From NCBI GenBank assembly GCA_947482125.1, contig CANKIV010000002.1, forward strand, positions 1-45,738: 45,738 nt of DNA, in the 5' to 3' direction. This document shows positions 32,020 through 41,358 of this stretch, piece by piece. The notes below the pieces were generated by a model that made no database searches, was not told where the DNA came from, and saw only the letters and a program-made list of their open reading frames with translations. Position 1 is the first letter of the stretch; every line of letters begins with the position of its first letter. The stretch comes from Alphaproteobacteria bacterium. Its GTDB lineage: Bacteria; Pseudomonadota; Alphaproteobacteria; Micropepsales; Micropepsaceae. The translations under genes were made by a program, and so were the position numbers.

Positions 32020-32912
32020 GTGACCGCGCGACCTACATTCTTCCCAGAGACAAGGGCGCCGCGCCGCTGGATTTCGTCATCGCGGTGATGGCGTTCCTGG
32101 CGGCGCTTGCCCTGGGCGCCTCGCTGGTCGCCACCCGCGCCGCCCATGGCTGGCAGAGCGGACTGTCCGACCGCGTCACGGTACAGATCATGCCGCCGGA
32201 AACCGGCAGCGAACCACGCGCCGCGCTGGAACGCGAAACCAAGATCGTGCTGCGCATATTGGACGCCACGCCCGGCATCGCCCACGCCGGTCTTCTGTCG
32301 GATGCGGAGATCAACGCCCTGGTCGAGCCCTGGATCGGCAAGGATGGCGTGGTGGCGGGCATCCCGCTGCCCCGGCTGATCGACGCGTCGGTGACGCCGG
32401 GCAGCGATGTCGACATCGCCAGGCTCACCGCCGATCTCAAGCGCGCCGCGCCCCATGCCACCCTGGACGATCACCGGCGCTGGATCGCGCGGCTGAGGGG
32501 CCTGGCCGATGCAGTGCGCTGGTCGGCCTATGGCATCCTGCTGCTGATCGCGGGCGCCACGGCGGCGGCGGTGTCCTTCGCCACCCGCGCCGGGCTGGAT
32601 GCGCATCATGAGATGGTGGCGCTGCTGCACCAGATGGGCGCGCTGCCCAGCTTCATCGCCCGCGCCGTGGAATGGCATTATTTCATCTCCGCCTTGTTTG
32701 CCGCCGCCTTGGGCACCGCCTTCGCGGCGCTGTTCTTCCTGGGCGCCAGCGGACTGGAGATATTCGGCCTGGAAGCGGTCCCCTTCCTGCCGCCTTTGTC
32801 GCTGAAATGGACGGAAATCCCCTGGCTGGCGACGGTACCAGCCGCCACATCGCTGATTGCCTGGGCCACGGCGCGGTTTTCGGTGCTTTCGGTGGTCAGG
32901 GCGATCTACTAG
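32016..32912 (+). CDS. ftsX: Cell division protein FtsX
   Basis: 298-residue inner-membrane partner of FtsE. The first helix is DFVIAVMAFLAALALGASLVA. A periplasmic domain spans roughly residues 45-160, followed by three helices: WSAYGILLLIAGATAAAVSFATRAG, YFISALFAAALGTAFAALFFLGA, and WLATVPAATSLIAWATARFSVL. The cytoplasmic motif HHEMVALLHQMGALPSFIA, between helices two and three, is the FtsX/MacB family coupling segment. It is translationally coupled to ftsE, and the YdcF-type gene follows after three bases. Confidence 0.93.
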   Translation: MSDRATYILPRDKGAAPLDFVIAVMAFLAALALGASLVATRAAHGWQSGLSDRVTVQIMPPETGSEPRAALERETKIVLRILDATPGIAHAGLLSDAEINALVEPWIGKDGVVAGIPLPRLIDASVTPGSDVDIARLTADLKRAAPHATLDDHRRWIARLRGLADAVRWSAYGILLLIAGATAAAVSFATRAGLDAHHEMVALLHQMGALPSFIARAVEWHYFISALFAAALGTAFAALFFLGASGLEIFGLEAVPFLPPLSLKWTEIPWLATVPAATSLIAWATARFSVLSVVRAIY

Positions 32913-32915
32913 CCT

Positions 32916-33545
32916 TTGTCCATCGTGGCCTTTGAGCGCGGCGAGCGCTTTGTTATCCTTGGCCGCAGGAGCTTTGTTTTGCGCGTTTTCCTGACTGTTC
33001 TTGTTCTGGCGCTGCTTGGCTATGCGATCGGCTTCGTGCTGTTCGTGGGCAACCTTCCGGCCGCGCCCACGGCAATGCCCAGGGCTGATGGCATCGTGGT
33101 CCTGACCGGCGGTGACGACCGGCTGAACACCGCCGTGAAGATGCTCGAAGGCGGCGTCGGCAAGCGGCTGCTGGTCACCGGCACCTCGCTGTCCATCACC
33201 AAGGAAACGGTGGGCAATATTTCCGGCGGCGGCCCGCGCTTTCACTGCTGCGCCGATATCGGCTATGAAGCCGCCGATACCCATGACAATGCCGAGGAAG
33301 CCGCCACCTGGGCGCGGGAAAACAAATTCGGCAGCCTGATCGTCGTGACCGGCCGCCATCACATGCCGCGCACCCTGAAGGAATTTTCCACCGCCATGCC
33401 GGACATCACCCTGATCGCCTGGCCGGTGGAACAGAGCAACGTGGTTCTCAGCGGCTGGTGGCAGCGTCCGCGCACCGCCCAGTTGCTGCACCGGGAGTAT
33501 TTCAAGTATCTCGCCAGCCTGGTGACGACGCGGCTGGCGCGTTGA
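32916..33545 (+). CDS. YdcF/ElyC-family (DUF218) membrane protein
   Basis: 209 residues with one N-terminal membrane helix (VFLTVLVLALLGYAIGFVLF) and a DUF218 domain. The domain contains ADGIVVLTGGDDRLNTAVKMLEGG, ETVGNISGGG and VVTGRHHMPRTLKEF. Relatives (ElyC, SanA) influence envelope and peptidoglycan lipid metabolism. The start is a TTG at 32916, three bases after ftsX; a GTG at 32925 is an alternative. Its stop overlaps the plsC ATG (TGATG). Position within ftsEX-ydcF-plsC is conserved in alphaproteobacteria, supporting an envelope role. Confidence 0.88.
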   Translation: MSIVAFERGERFVILGRRSFVLRVFLTVLVLALLGYAIGFVLFVGNLPAAPTAMPRADGIVVLTGGDDRLNTAVKMLEGGVGKRLLVTGTSLSITKETVGNISGGGPRFHCCADIGYEAADTHDNAEEAATWARENKFGSLIVVTGRHHMPRTLKEFSTAMPDITLIAWPVEQSNVVLSGWWQRPRTAQLLHREYFKYLASLVTTRLAR

Positions 33546-34252
33546 TGCCAGGCGGGTTGATGACGATCTTTCGCTCGCTGCTGTTCCTGCTGTGGTTCGC
33601 TGCCCTGTCCGTCCTCCTGTCGCTGATCTTCTGGCCGGTGCTGCTCCTGCCGCGCGGCGCAGCCATCTGGCTGGCGAAGAGCTGGGCGCGCGCCACCTTC
33701 TGGGGGCTCAGGGTTTTCGCCGGCATCGGCTTTGAAATTCGCGGGGCCCCGCCGAAAGGTCCGGTTCTGGTCGCCGCCAAGCATATGAGCATGTGGGACA
33801 CGCTGGCTCTGTATCTGCTGCTGGACAGGCCTGGCATCGTGCTCAAGCGCGAGCTTCTGTTCGTTCCGTTTTTCGGCTGGTTCGTGTGGAAGGCAGCCGC
33901 GATCCCGATTGATCGCGGCGCCCGCGCGAAGGCCTTGCGCAAAATGAGCGCGGCGGCAGGCCGCGTGCTGGAAGAGGGGCGCCCCGTGCTGATATTCCCC
34001 GAAGGCACCCGCAAGAAACCGGGCGCACCGCCGGACTACAAGCCGGGCGTGGCGGGTCTTTACGGCATGCTGGATGTGGCGTGCGTGCCGGTGGCGCTGA
34101 ATTCGGGCGTCTATTGGACCGGTTTTCTCAAGCGCCCCGGAACCATCACGCTTGCGTTCCTCGAGACGATTCCGCCCGGGTTGAAGCGCGGCGACTTCAT
34201 GGCCTTGCTGGAAAAGCGCATAGAAACCGCCACGACCGCTCTTTTACCCTGA
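33545..34252 (+). CDS. plsC: 1-acyl-sn-glycerol-3-phosphate acyltransferase
   Basis: About 235 residues; second acylation step of phosphatidic acid synthesis at the inner membrane. An N-terminal hydrophobic segment (FRSLLFLLWFAALSVLLSLIFWPVLLL) is followed by the acyltransferase motifs. Motif I is KHMSMWDT (His and Asp), motif II is IPIDRG, and motif III is LIFPEGTRKKPGAPPDYKPG. The start is the ATG at 33545, overlapping the previous stop; another ATG five codons downstream (33560) is nearly as good. It is the last gene of the ftsEX unit. Confidence 0.93.
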   Translation: MPGGLMTIFRSLLFLLWFAALSVLLSLIFWPVLLLPRGAAIWLAKSWARATFWGLRVFAGIGFEIRGAPPKGPVLVAAKHMSMWDTLALYLLLDRPGIVLKRELLFVPFFGWFVWKAAAIPIDRGARAKALRKMSAAAGRVLEEGRPVLIFPEGTRKKPGAPPDYKPGVAGLYGMLDVACVPVALNSGVYWTGFLKRPGTITLAFLETIPPGLKRGDFMALLEKRIETATTALLP

Positions 34253-34343
34253 TATTTCAAACCTTTGCGCGCCTTGTGCGTTAGGCAACCATGCCTATCT
34301 ATAGCTGTGGCGAAGCCCCGCCCGATATGGTTTTTACGTACGC

Positions 34344-36641
34344 ATGAGCGAGATTTCCGCCAGCATCTGGGACATGAAATACCGGCTGAAGTCGCCGGAC
34401 GGCACGCCCGTGGACAAGGACGTGACGGACAGCTGGACGCGCGTGGCGATGGCGCTGGCCGAGGCCGAAGCGCCGGCCCAGCGCGTCACCCGCGCCCAGG
34501 AATTCGCCCATGCGCTGGCGGGACACAAGTTCCTTCCGGCGGGACGCATCCTGGCCGGCGCCGGAACAGGGCGCGCCGTCACGCTGTTCAACTGTTTTGT
34601 CATGGGCACCATCGCCGATTCGATGGACGGCATCTTTTCGGCCTTGCGCGAAGCGGCCCTGACCCTGCAGCAGGGCGGCGGCATCGGCTATGATTTTTCC
34701 ACCCTCCGGCCCAAGGGCGCGCTGGTGAAAGGCGTGGGCGCGGATGCGTCCGGGCCGGTCTCCTTCATGGAGGTGTGGGACGCCATGTGCCGCACCATCA
34801 TGAGCGCGGGCTCGCGCCGCGGCGCCATGATGGCGACCTTGCGCGTCGATCATCCCGACATCGAGGATTTCATCGACGCCAAGCGCACGCCCGGCCGGCT
34901 ATCCAATTTCAATCTCTCGGTTCTGGTGAGCGATGCCTTCATGGCGGCGGTCAAGGCCGATGCCGACTGGGATCTCGTGTTTGGCGGCAAGACCTATCGC
35001 ACCATCAAGGCCAAGGCCCTGTGGGAGCGCATCATGCGCTCGACCTATGACTATGCCGAGCCGGGCGTGATCTTCATCGACCGCATCAATAGCGCGAACA
35101 ATCTTGCCTATTGCGAAACCATCGCCGCCACCAATCCCTGCGGCGAGCAGCCCCTGCCGCCCTATGGCGCCTGCCTGCTGGGCTCGATCAATCTGGCCAA
35201 GCTGATCCGGCACCCTTTTGAGGAAAATGCCGCGCTGGACATGGCGGAGCTTGAACGGCTGACCGCCACCGCGGTGCGGATGATGGACAATGCCATCGAC
35301 GTGTCGCGCTTTCCCCTGCCCGAGCAGCAGGCCGAAGCGAAAGCGAAGCGCCGTATCGGGCTGGGCGTCACGGGCCTGGCCGATGCGCTGATCTTCTGCC
35401 GGGTGCGCTACGGTGCGCCGGAAAGCCTGGATCTGATCAGGACCTGGCTGGCGGCCATCAGCCATGCCGCCTATCGCGCCAGCATGGAACTGGCGCGCGA
35501 AAAGGGCGCGTTCCCGCTGTTCGATGCGGGTGAATATCTGGCGCGGCCCCATATTGCCGCCCTGCCGGACGATATCCGCGACGGCATCGCGCGGTTTGGC
35601 ATCCGCAATGCGCTGCTGACCTCCATCGCGCCCACCGGCACCATTTCGCTGTTCGCGGACAATGTCTCCAGCGGCATCGAGCCGGTCTTCGCTTTCAGCT
35701 ATAACCGCAAGGTGCTGCAGCCCGACGGCAGCAAGCGCGAGGAAACGGTCAGCGATTACGCCTTCCGCGCGTTTGAAGACCGCTTCGGCGAGGGCGCCGC
35801 CCTGCCCGGCTATTTCGTCACCGCCCAGACCCTCGCGCCCGCGGACCATCTGGCGGTGCAGGCCGCCGCCCAGCCTTATATCGACAGCGCCATTTCCAAG
35901 ACCATCAATGTCCCGGCGGCGATTTCCTTTGAGGATTTCGCCCATGTCTATCGGGAAGCCTATGAATCCGGCTGCAAGGGCTGCACCACCTATCGCCCCA
36001 ATGACGTGACCGGTTCGGTCCTGTCGGTGGAAGAGCCCAAGGCCATTGCCGCCGAAGCGGTGATGGCGCGCGATGGCGGCGAACCAGAATTGCCGCTGCC
36101 GCCACCCGAGCCGCGGGGCGGCGTTGTTTACATGACCCGTCCGCTGGACCGGCCCGCCGAATTGCTGGGCTGCACCTACAAGATCAAATGGCTGGACAGC
36201 GACCATGCCTTCTACATCACCATCAACGACATCGAGAAAGACGGGCGCCGGCGGCCGTTCGAGGTCTTCATCAATTCCAAGAATATGGAGGCCTATGCCT
36301 GGGCGCTGGCGCTGACCCGGATGATCTCGGCGGTGTTCCGGCGCGGCGGCGATATCTCATTCGTGGTGGACGAGCTGAAGGCGATCTTCGATCCGCGCGG
36401 CGGCCAGTGGATGAACGGGCGCTATGTGCCCTCGCTGCTGGCGGCGATCGGCGAGGTGATCGAGCGCCACCTGGTCGAGATCGGTTTCATGGGCCAGCGC
36501 GGGCCGTCCATACTGCCCGATGCCCAGATTCCGGCGGAAGGTGCGCGCGCGCGTTTCTGCCCGCGCTGCGGCGATGCCAGCTTCGTCAAGCTGGAAGGCT
36601 GCGATTCCTGTTTGTCCTGCGGCTATTCGAAGTGTAGTTAG
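34344..36641 (+). CDS. nrdJ: Adenosylcobalamin-dependent (class II) ribonucleotide reductase
   Basis: 765-residue enzyme making deoxyribonucleotides with adenosylcobalamin as radical source. An N-terminal GHKFLPAGRILAGAG precedes the first active-site cysteine in TLFNCFVMG. The catalytic core is AATNPCGEQPLPPYGACLLGSINLAKLI, with the radical cysteine in NPCGE. The loop PTGTISLFADNVSSGIEPVFAF and the GCTTYRPND region are also present. The C-terminus has a CPRCG...CDSCLSCGYSKC metal-type cysteine cluster. It is shorter than the ~1,200-residue NrdJ of many relatives, and matches the compact class II type. The ATG follows a clear gap of 90 bases after plsC. Confidence 0.95.
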   Translation: MSEISASIWDMKYRLKSPDGTPVDKDVTDSWTRVAMALAEAEAPAQRVTRAQEFAHALAGHKFLPAGRILAGAGTGRAVTLFNCFVMGTIADSMDGIFSALREAALTLQQGGGIGYDFSTLRPKGALVKGVGADASGPVSFMEVWDAMCRTIMSAGSRRGAMMATLRVDHPDIEDFIDAKRTPGRLSNFNLSVLVSDAFMAAVKADADWDLVFGGKTYRTIKAKALWERIMRSTYDYAEPGVIFIDRINSANNLAYCETIAATNPCGEQPLPPYGACLLGSINLAKLIRHPFEENAALDMAELERLTATAVRMMDNAIDVSRFPLPEQQAEAKAKRRIGLGVTGLADALIFCRVRYGAPESLDLIRTWLAAISHAAYRASMELAREKGAFPLFDAGEYLARPHIAALPDDIRDGIARFGIRNALLTSIAPTGTISLFADNVSSGIEPVFAFSYNRKVLQPDGSKREETVSDYAFRAFEDRFGEGAALPGYFVTAQTLAPADHLAVQAAAQPYIDSAISKTINVPAAISFEDFAHVYREAYESGCKGCTTYRPNDVTGSVLSVEEPKAIAAEAVMARDGGEPELPLPPPEPRGGVVYMTRPLDRPAELLGCTYKIKWLDSDHAFYITINDIEKDGRRRPFEVFINSKNMEAYAWALALTRMISAVFRRGGDISFVVDELKAIFDPRGGQWMNGRYVPSLLAAIGEVIERHLVEIGFMGQRGPSILPDAQIPAEGARARFCPRCGDASFVKLEGCDSCLSCGYSKCS

Positions 36642-36647
36642 CCGCAG

Positions 36648-37394
36648 ATGACCTATTCCAGCCGTTTCTGGTTATACGCGCCCTTCGCGCTGGTGCTGGT
36701 TTTGGCCGCCGGGGTGAGCGCGCAATGGTGGCGGGCAGCCGGCGAATTCGAGAAAAAGCTCGCGGCCCTGAAAGGCCATCAGGTCATCCCCGCCGTCACC
36801 ATGGACTGGAAATCGGTCAGCGTGGGCGGCTTCCCCTTCCGCATCGATGCCGATTTCACCCAGATTCAGATCCGGGGCGAAGGCGCCCATGGGCCGTTTG
36901 CCTGGTCATCCGAGAAGTTCGCCCTGCACGCCCTCACCTATGGCCGCAGCAAGATCGTCTATGAAGCGACGGGCCGCCAAAGCCTGGCCTGGACAGGCGC
37001 GAACGGCGCCGGCCACGCCATCCGGTTCCAGGCCGGCAGCCTGCATGCCAGCAGCGTCACTGACGCAAGCGGGTTGGCGCGTTTCGACCTCGACCTGGTC
37101 AATGCTGGCAACAAGGACGTGACCGCCGGGCGGTTCCAGTTCCACATGAAGCGCGACGGCGGCAATCTTGACCTGATGGTGCGCGCCGATTCCGTGACCG
37201 GCTTCGGATCGCCGAAGAAGCTGGTCCAGGCCTATGCCACCCTCAGCAAGGCGGAAATCTATGCGCCACTGCTGCGCGGCGAGATGCCCTGGCCGATGGC
37301 GATGGGGGTGTGGCGCGGCTTTGGCGGCAAGGCGGCGCTGTCGCAGACCGTCGAACCGGACCTGGCGACACAGGCTTTAACCCCGCTCTATTAG
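36648..37394 (+). CDS. DUF2125 family protein
   Basis: 248 residues starting with a membrane anchor or signal (FWLYAPFALVLVLAAGVSAQWW). The DUF2125 hallmark is VTMDWKSVSVGGFPFRIDADFTQIQIRG, followed by beta-rich repeats. The family is alphaproteobacterial, periplasmic and uncharacterised, with a fold expected to resemble AsmA/TamB-like lipid-transport modules. It starts six bases after nrdJ and is convergent with tyrC, overlapping by four bases. This order beside tyrC-hisC is common in the class. Confidence 0.9.
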   Translation: MTYSSRFWLYAPFALVLVLAAGVSAQWWRAAGEFEKKLAALKGHQVIPAVTMDWKSVSVGGFPFRIDADFTQIQIRGEGAHGPFAWSSEKFALHALTYGRSKIVYEATGRQSLAWTGANGAGHAIRFQAGSLHASSVTDASGLARFDLDLVNAGNKDVTAGRFQFHMKRDGGNLDLMVRADSVTGFGSPKKLVQAYATLSKAEIYAPLLRGEMPWPMAMGVWRGFGGKAALSQTVEPDLATQALTPLY

Positions 37395-38308
37395 GGTTTT
37401 TTCTGGTCGCGGCCGAAATTCGGCGCGGCGCTTTCCTGGCCGATCTCGATGATCGCCTTTCGGATGGCGCGGGTGCGGCTGAAGGTGTCGAACAGAAGCT
37501 CGCCATTGCCTTCGCGGATCGCCCGCTGCAGCTGGCTGAGATCTTCGTTGAAGCGGCCCAGCACTTCCAGCACCGCCTCGCGATTGTTGAGGAAGACGTC
37601 GCGCCACATGGTGGGATCGCTGGCGGCGATGCGGGTGAAATCGCGAAAGCCGCTGGCGGAATATTTGATCACTTCGCCTTCGGTCACCGCTTCCAGGTCA
37701 TGGGCGGTGCCGACAATATTGTAGGCGATCAGGTGCGGCAGGTGCGAGGTGATGGCCAGAACCAGGTCGTGATGCCCGGCTTCCATCTCGTCCACCTGGC
37801 TGCCCAGACATTCCCAGAAGCCGCGCAGCCGCGCCACTGCACCGGCGTCCGCGCCCGGCAGGGGTGTCAGGATCGTCCAGCGGCCATCGAACAGGCTGGC
37901 GAATCCCGCTTCGGGGCCGGAAAATTCGGTGCCGGCGATGGGATGGGCCGGAATGAAATGCACACCCGCCGGCACGAAAGGCCCGACATCGCGCACCACC
38001 GCGCCCTTGACCGAACCCACATCCGACAGGATCGCGCCTGCATCCAGATAGGGCGCGATCGCCTCGGCGACGCGCTTGTAGGCGCCCACAGGCGTGCAGA
38101 GGATCACCAGCCTGGCGCCTTTTACCGCCGCCGCGATGTCATCCGGCACCGTGTCACAAAAACCGATCTTTGCGGCACGGGCCCGCACATCGGCACTGGC
38201 GTCAAAACCGGAGATCTCTTTCGCCAGCTTGCCGCGCCGCGTCGCGTGGGCGATGGACGAGCCGATCAGGCCCAATCCGATAATGGCGATCTTGCTGAAA
38301 GCTTCCAT
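37391..38308 (-). CDS. tyrC: Prephenate/arogenate dehydrogenase
   Basis: 305 residues; NAD(P)-dependent oxidative step of tyrosine synthesis. The N-terminal Rossmann motif is KIAIIGLGLIGSSIAHATRRG. The catalytic histidine is in HFIPAHPIAGTEFSGPEAG, followed by the helical C-terminal half with SHLPHLIAYNIVG. It lies four bases after hisC in the same direction; the two form the typical alphaproteobacterial hisC-tyrC operon. Substrate preference (prephenate or arogenate) cannot be read from the sequence. Confidence 0.92.
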   Translation of the reverse strand: MEAFSKIAIIGLGLIGSSIAHATRRGKLAKEISGFDASADVRARAAKIGFCDTVPDDIAAAVKGARLVILCTPVGAYKRVAEAIAPYLDAGAILSDVGSVKGAVVRDVGPFVPAGVHFIPAHPIAGTEFSGPEAGFASLFDGRWTILTPLPGADAGAVARLRGFWECLGSQVDEMEAGHHDLVLAITSHLPHLIAYNIVGTAHDLEAVTEGEVIKYSASGFRDFTRIAASDPTMWRDVFLNNREAVLEVLGRFNEDLSQLQRAIREGNGELLFDTFSRTRAIRKAIIEIGQESAAPNFGRDQKKP

Positions 38309-38312
38309 CTTG

Positions 38313-39413
38313 TTACGCCGCCATGAATTGCTGGATCAGCGACACCGCGAGCCGGTTCTCGTCCTCGGTACCCACCGTCATGCGCAGGCAATCGGGCAAG
38401 CCGTAACTGGCCACACCGCGCAGGATAACCCCGTTCTTGCTCAGGAAGGCGTCGGCATTGACCGCGCTTTTTTCCCCTTGCGGAAAATGGATCAGCACGA
38501 AATTGGCGACACTGTCATCCACCCGAAGACCGGTCCTGCGGATTTCGGCGGTGATCCAGGGCAGCCACTTGTTGTTGTGCTCCACCGCCTTCCAGAAATG
38601 ATCGCGGTCGCGCACGGCGGCGGCGCCTGCCAGCTGCTGCAGCAGCGCGGTGTTGAACGGTCCGCGGATGCGGTTGATCACGTCGCAGATGGCGGCGGAG
38701 GCATACATCCAGCCGATGCGCAGGCCCGCCAGGCCGTAGAGCTTGGAGAAGGTGCGGGTCATCACCACATTGTCGAACTTCGACGCCAGCTCGATGCCCG
38801 CTTCATAATCCTTGGCGGTGACGTATTCGGCATAGGCAGAGTCGATCACCAGCAGCACGCCCCCGGGCAGGCCGGCATGCAACCGCGCCATCTCTTCCCG
38901 GTTCAGGTACGAGCCGGTGGGATTGTTGGGATTGGCGATGTACAGCATTCGCGTTTTGGACGTCACCGCCGCCAGCATGGCATCGACATCCACCTTCAGC
39001 GCCTGGTTGGTGCGCCGCTCCGGTACGATCACCGGCGTGGCGCTGTTGGCCAGGGTGGCGATCTTGTAGACCAGGAAGGCATGCTCGCTGAACACCACCT
39101 CATCGCCGGGCTGCAGATAGGCATTGGCCAGCATGGTGAGCAGTGCGTCGGAACCATCGCCCGAGGTGACGATGCGCGCCGGGTCGAGCTTGTACACTTC
39201 GCCAATGGCTTCGCGCAGCAGCGCCGCAGAGCCTTCCGGATAGAGCGCAACACTGGCCTTGGCCTGGTCCAGCGCCGCCAGCGCCGCCGGGCTGGGACCG
39301 ATGGGGGATTCGTTGGATGACAGCTTGATGACCTTGGCGACGCCGGGCACGGCGGCACGCCCGCCGACATAGGGCGAGATGTCGAGAAGGCCGGGTTTGG
39401 GGGTCGGGTTCAT
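38313..39413 (-). CDS. hisC: Histidinol-phosphate/aromatic aminotransferase
   Basis: 366-residue PLP fold-type I aminotransferase. It has VIKLSSNESPIGPSPAAL at the N-terminus, IANPNNPTGSYL, and the PLP lysine Lys224 in TRTFSKLYGLAGLRIGWM. The invariant arginine lies near the C-terminus. HisC acts in histidine synthesis. In hisC-tyrC operons this copy probably also transaminates aromatic precursors, which the neighbouring tyrC supports. It is divergent from metX with a 170-base gap. Confidence 0.93.
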   Translation of the reverse strand: MNPTPKPGLLDISPYVGGRAAVPGVAKVIKLSSNESPIGPSPAALAALDQAKASVALYPEGSAALLREAIGEVYKLDPARIVTSGDGSDALLTMLANAYLQPGDEVVFSEHAFLVYKIATLANSATPVIVPERRTNQALKVDVDAMLAAVTSKTRMLYIANPNNPTGSYLNREEMARLHAGLPGGVLLVIDSAYAEYVTAKDYEAGIELASKFDNVVMTRTFSKLYGLAGLRIGWMYASAAICDVINRIRGPFNTALLQQLAGAAAVRDRDHFWKAVEHNNKWLPWITAEIRRTGLRVDDSVANFVLIHFPQGEKSAVNADAFLSKNGVILRGVASYGLPDCLRMTVGTEDENRLAVSLIQQFMAA

Positions 39414-39533
39414 CGTTAAACAGGGGCTCAGAAGGGCGTTGAGCGGCAGCGGGGCCGACCACTTAAAAGGGCCGTATTGATAGGGCGGGATTGCCCCAAA
39501 AGCAAAGCAGACCTGTCATTCGCAGGGCCTTCG

Positions 39534-39562
39534 TTGACTTGCAGGTCCGCCCATCTTAGCTA
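39534..39562 (+). promoter_or_regulatory. Candidate metX promoter
   Basis: TTGACT (39534-39539), 17 bases, TAGCTA (39557-39562). The start would be near 39569, leaving a leader of only about 15 bases before metX. That leaves no room for a riboswitch downstream of this promoter. The -35 is good and the -10 poor. Confidence 0.4.
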
Positions 39563-39583
39563 CGCTTTCCCTGAGGATAGGCG

Positions 39584-40738
39584 ATGACCGAGGCTCCCCG
39601 CTTTCTGCGTCCCGTGACGGGCACGGCCAATGTCGGCATGGCGGTCACCTTCGACACGCCGCTGCCCCTGGATTGCGGCCGCAGCCTCGCGCCCTTCACG
39701 GTTGCCTACATGACCTATGGCGCGCTCAACGCCGCCAAGAGCAACGCCATCCTGATCTGCCATGCCCTGACCGGCGACCAGTTTGTCGCCAGCGAGCACC
39801 CACTCACCGGCAAGCCCGGCTGGTGGACCACCATGGTGGGTCCCGGCAAGCCGATCGATACCGACCGCTTCTTCGTGGTCTGCGCCAATGTCATCGGCGG
39901 CTGCATGGGCTCGACCGGCCCGGCGGAAATCGATCCGGCCACCGGCCAGCCCTATGGCCTGAATTTTCCGCTGGTCACCATCCGCGACATGGTGCGGGCG
40001 CAAAAGCGGCTGGTCGAGCATCTGGGAATCGAGAAACTGCTGGCGGTGGTGGGCGGCTCGATGGGCGGGATGCAGGCGCTGCAATGGGCGGCCTCCTATC
40101 CCGACTGCCTGCGCGCCGTGGTGCCGATCGCGTGCGCCGCGCGCCATTCGGCGCAGAACATCGCCTTCCACGAAGTGGGACGCCAGGCGATCATGGCCGA
40201 TCCCGACTGGAAGGGCGGCGAGTATCAGCTGCACGGTACCCGCCCCTCCAAGGGTTTGGCGGTGGCGCGCATGGCGGCGCACATTACTTACGTTTCGGAG
40301 ATGGCGCTGCAGAACAAGTTCGGCCGCGCCCTGCAGAATCGCGAGGCGCTGTCCTTCCAGTTCACGCCCGACTTCCAGATCGAATCCTACCTGCATCACC
40401 AGGGCGCCAGTTTCGTCGACCGGTTCGATGCCAATTCCTATCTCTACATCACCCGCGCCATGGACTATTTCGACCTGGCCGAGGAACATGGCGGGCTGTT
40501 GTCGGAAGTCTTCCGAGTCAATGCGGCGCGTTTCTGCATCGTCTCCTTCAGCAGCGACTGGCTGTTCCCGCCGGTGGAAAACAAGCGCATCGCCCATGCC
40601 CTGAACGCGGTGGCGGCGCAGGTCAGCTTTGTCGAGATCCGCAGCGACAAGGGCCATGACGCCTTCCTGCTGGACGAACCGGAAATGTTCGCCACTGTGC
40701 GCGGCTTCATCAATCACGCCGCGAGCGATCTGACATGA
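39584..40738 (+). CDS. metX: Homoserine O-acyltransferase (MetX)
   Basis: 384-residue alpha/beta hydrolase-fold enzyme activating homoserine for methionine synthesis. The nucleophile is Ser159 in [17 protein letters not shown]. The oxyanion/substrate segments are [10 protein letters not shown] and [18 protein letters not shown], and the catalytic His is in [11 protein letters not shown] near the C-terminus. MetX proteins paired with MetW may use either acetyl- or succinyl-CoA, so I leave the acyl group open. The ATG follows GAGG, and the stop overlaps metW by four bases. Confidence 0.95.
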   Translation: MTEAPRFLRPVTGTANVGMAVTFDTPLPLDCGRSLAPFTVAYMTYGALNAAKSNAILICHALTGDQFVASEHPLTGKPGWWTTMVGPGKPIDTDRFFVVCANVIGGCMGSTGPAEIDPATGQPYGLNFPLVTIRDMVRAQKRLVEHLGIEKLLAVVGGSMGGMQALQWAASYPDCLRAVVPIACAARHSAQNIAFHEVGRQAIMADPDWKGGEYQLHGTRPSKGLAVARMAAHITYVSEMALQNKFGRALQNREALSFQFTPDFQIESYLHHQGASFVDRFDANSYLYITRAMDYFDLAEEHGGLLSEVFRVNAARFCIVSFSSDWLFPPVENKRIAHALNAVAAQVSFVEIRSDKGHDAFLLDEPEMFATVRGFINHAASDLT

Positions 40739-41358
40739 ACGGCTTGCGTCCCGACCTGGCCGCCATTGCCGACATGATCCGCCCCGGTTCGCGGGTGCTG
40801 GATGTCGGCTGCGGCGACGGCGCGCTTTTGGAACATCTGGTGCGCACCAAAAATGTGGATGGCCGCGGCATCGAGATTTCCCAGGCCAATGTGAATGCCT
40901 GCGTGGCGCGGGGCTTGGCCGTGGTGCAGGGCGATGCCGACAGCGACCTGGTGGATTATCCGGCACAGGTGTTCGACGCGGTGATCCTGTCCCAGACCAT
41001 CCAGGCCACGGAAAAGCCCCGCGCGGTTCTGAATCATCTCCTGCGCATCGGCCGGCGCACGGCGGTGTCGCTGCCCAATTTCGGCTATTGGAAAGTGCGG
41101 CTGTCGCTCCTGACCGGCGGGCGCATGCCGCGCACCCCGGCACTGGATTATTCCTGGTCGGAAACCCCCAACATCCATCTGTGCACCCTGGCCGATTTCG
41201 TCGACCTGACCCGCGAATGCGGCGCCACCACGGTCGAGGCCCATGCCCTGAGCGACAAGGGCACCACCACGAGGATCAATCCCGCCCGGCTGACCGACAG
41301 TTACATGGGCCCCAACCTGTTCGCCCAGGGCGCTATTTTCCTTCTGAAGAAAAATTGA
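40735..41358 (+). CDS. metW: Methionine biosynthesis protein MetW
   Basis: 207 residues with a class I SAM-methyltransferase fold: [35 protein letters not shown], and [27 protein letters not shown]. MetW is required for full MetX activity in several proteobacteria and is always encoded next to it. It is translationally coupled to metX (ATGA). Its end overlaps by 26 bases the convergent methyltransferase gene at 41333. Confidence 0.95.
   Translation: MNGLRPDLAAIADMIRPGSRVLDVGCGDGALLEHLVRTKNVDGRGIEISQANVNACVARGLAVVQGDADSDLVDYPAQVFDAVILSQTIQATEKPRAVLNHLLRIGRRTAVSLPNFGYWKVRLSLLTGGRMPRTPALDYSWSETPNIHLCTLADFVDLTRECGATTVEAHALSDKGTTTRINPARLTDSYMGPNLFAQGAIFLLKKN

Noticed and set aside
31626-33491. 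621-codon open frame antisense to ftsE, ftsX and the YdcF-type gene
   Set aside because: It spans three well-identified sense genes and has low-complexity His/Gln/Gly-rich translation typical of shadow frames.
34253-34343. NrdR box upstream of nrdJ (CTATCTATAGCTGTGG)
   Set aside because: Too few matches to the ACACWATATMTWGTGT-type consensus and no second box at the usual spacing.
39414-39583. SAM-II type riboswitch before metX
   Set aside because: The CCGTATTG stretch near 39465 recalls part of that motif, but the conserved TGATTTAA and GCTAAA segments and matching stems are missing, and a promoter-like element lies downstream of it.
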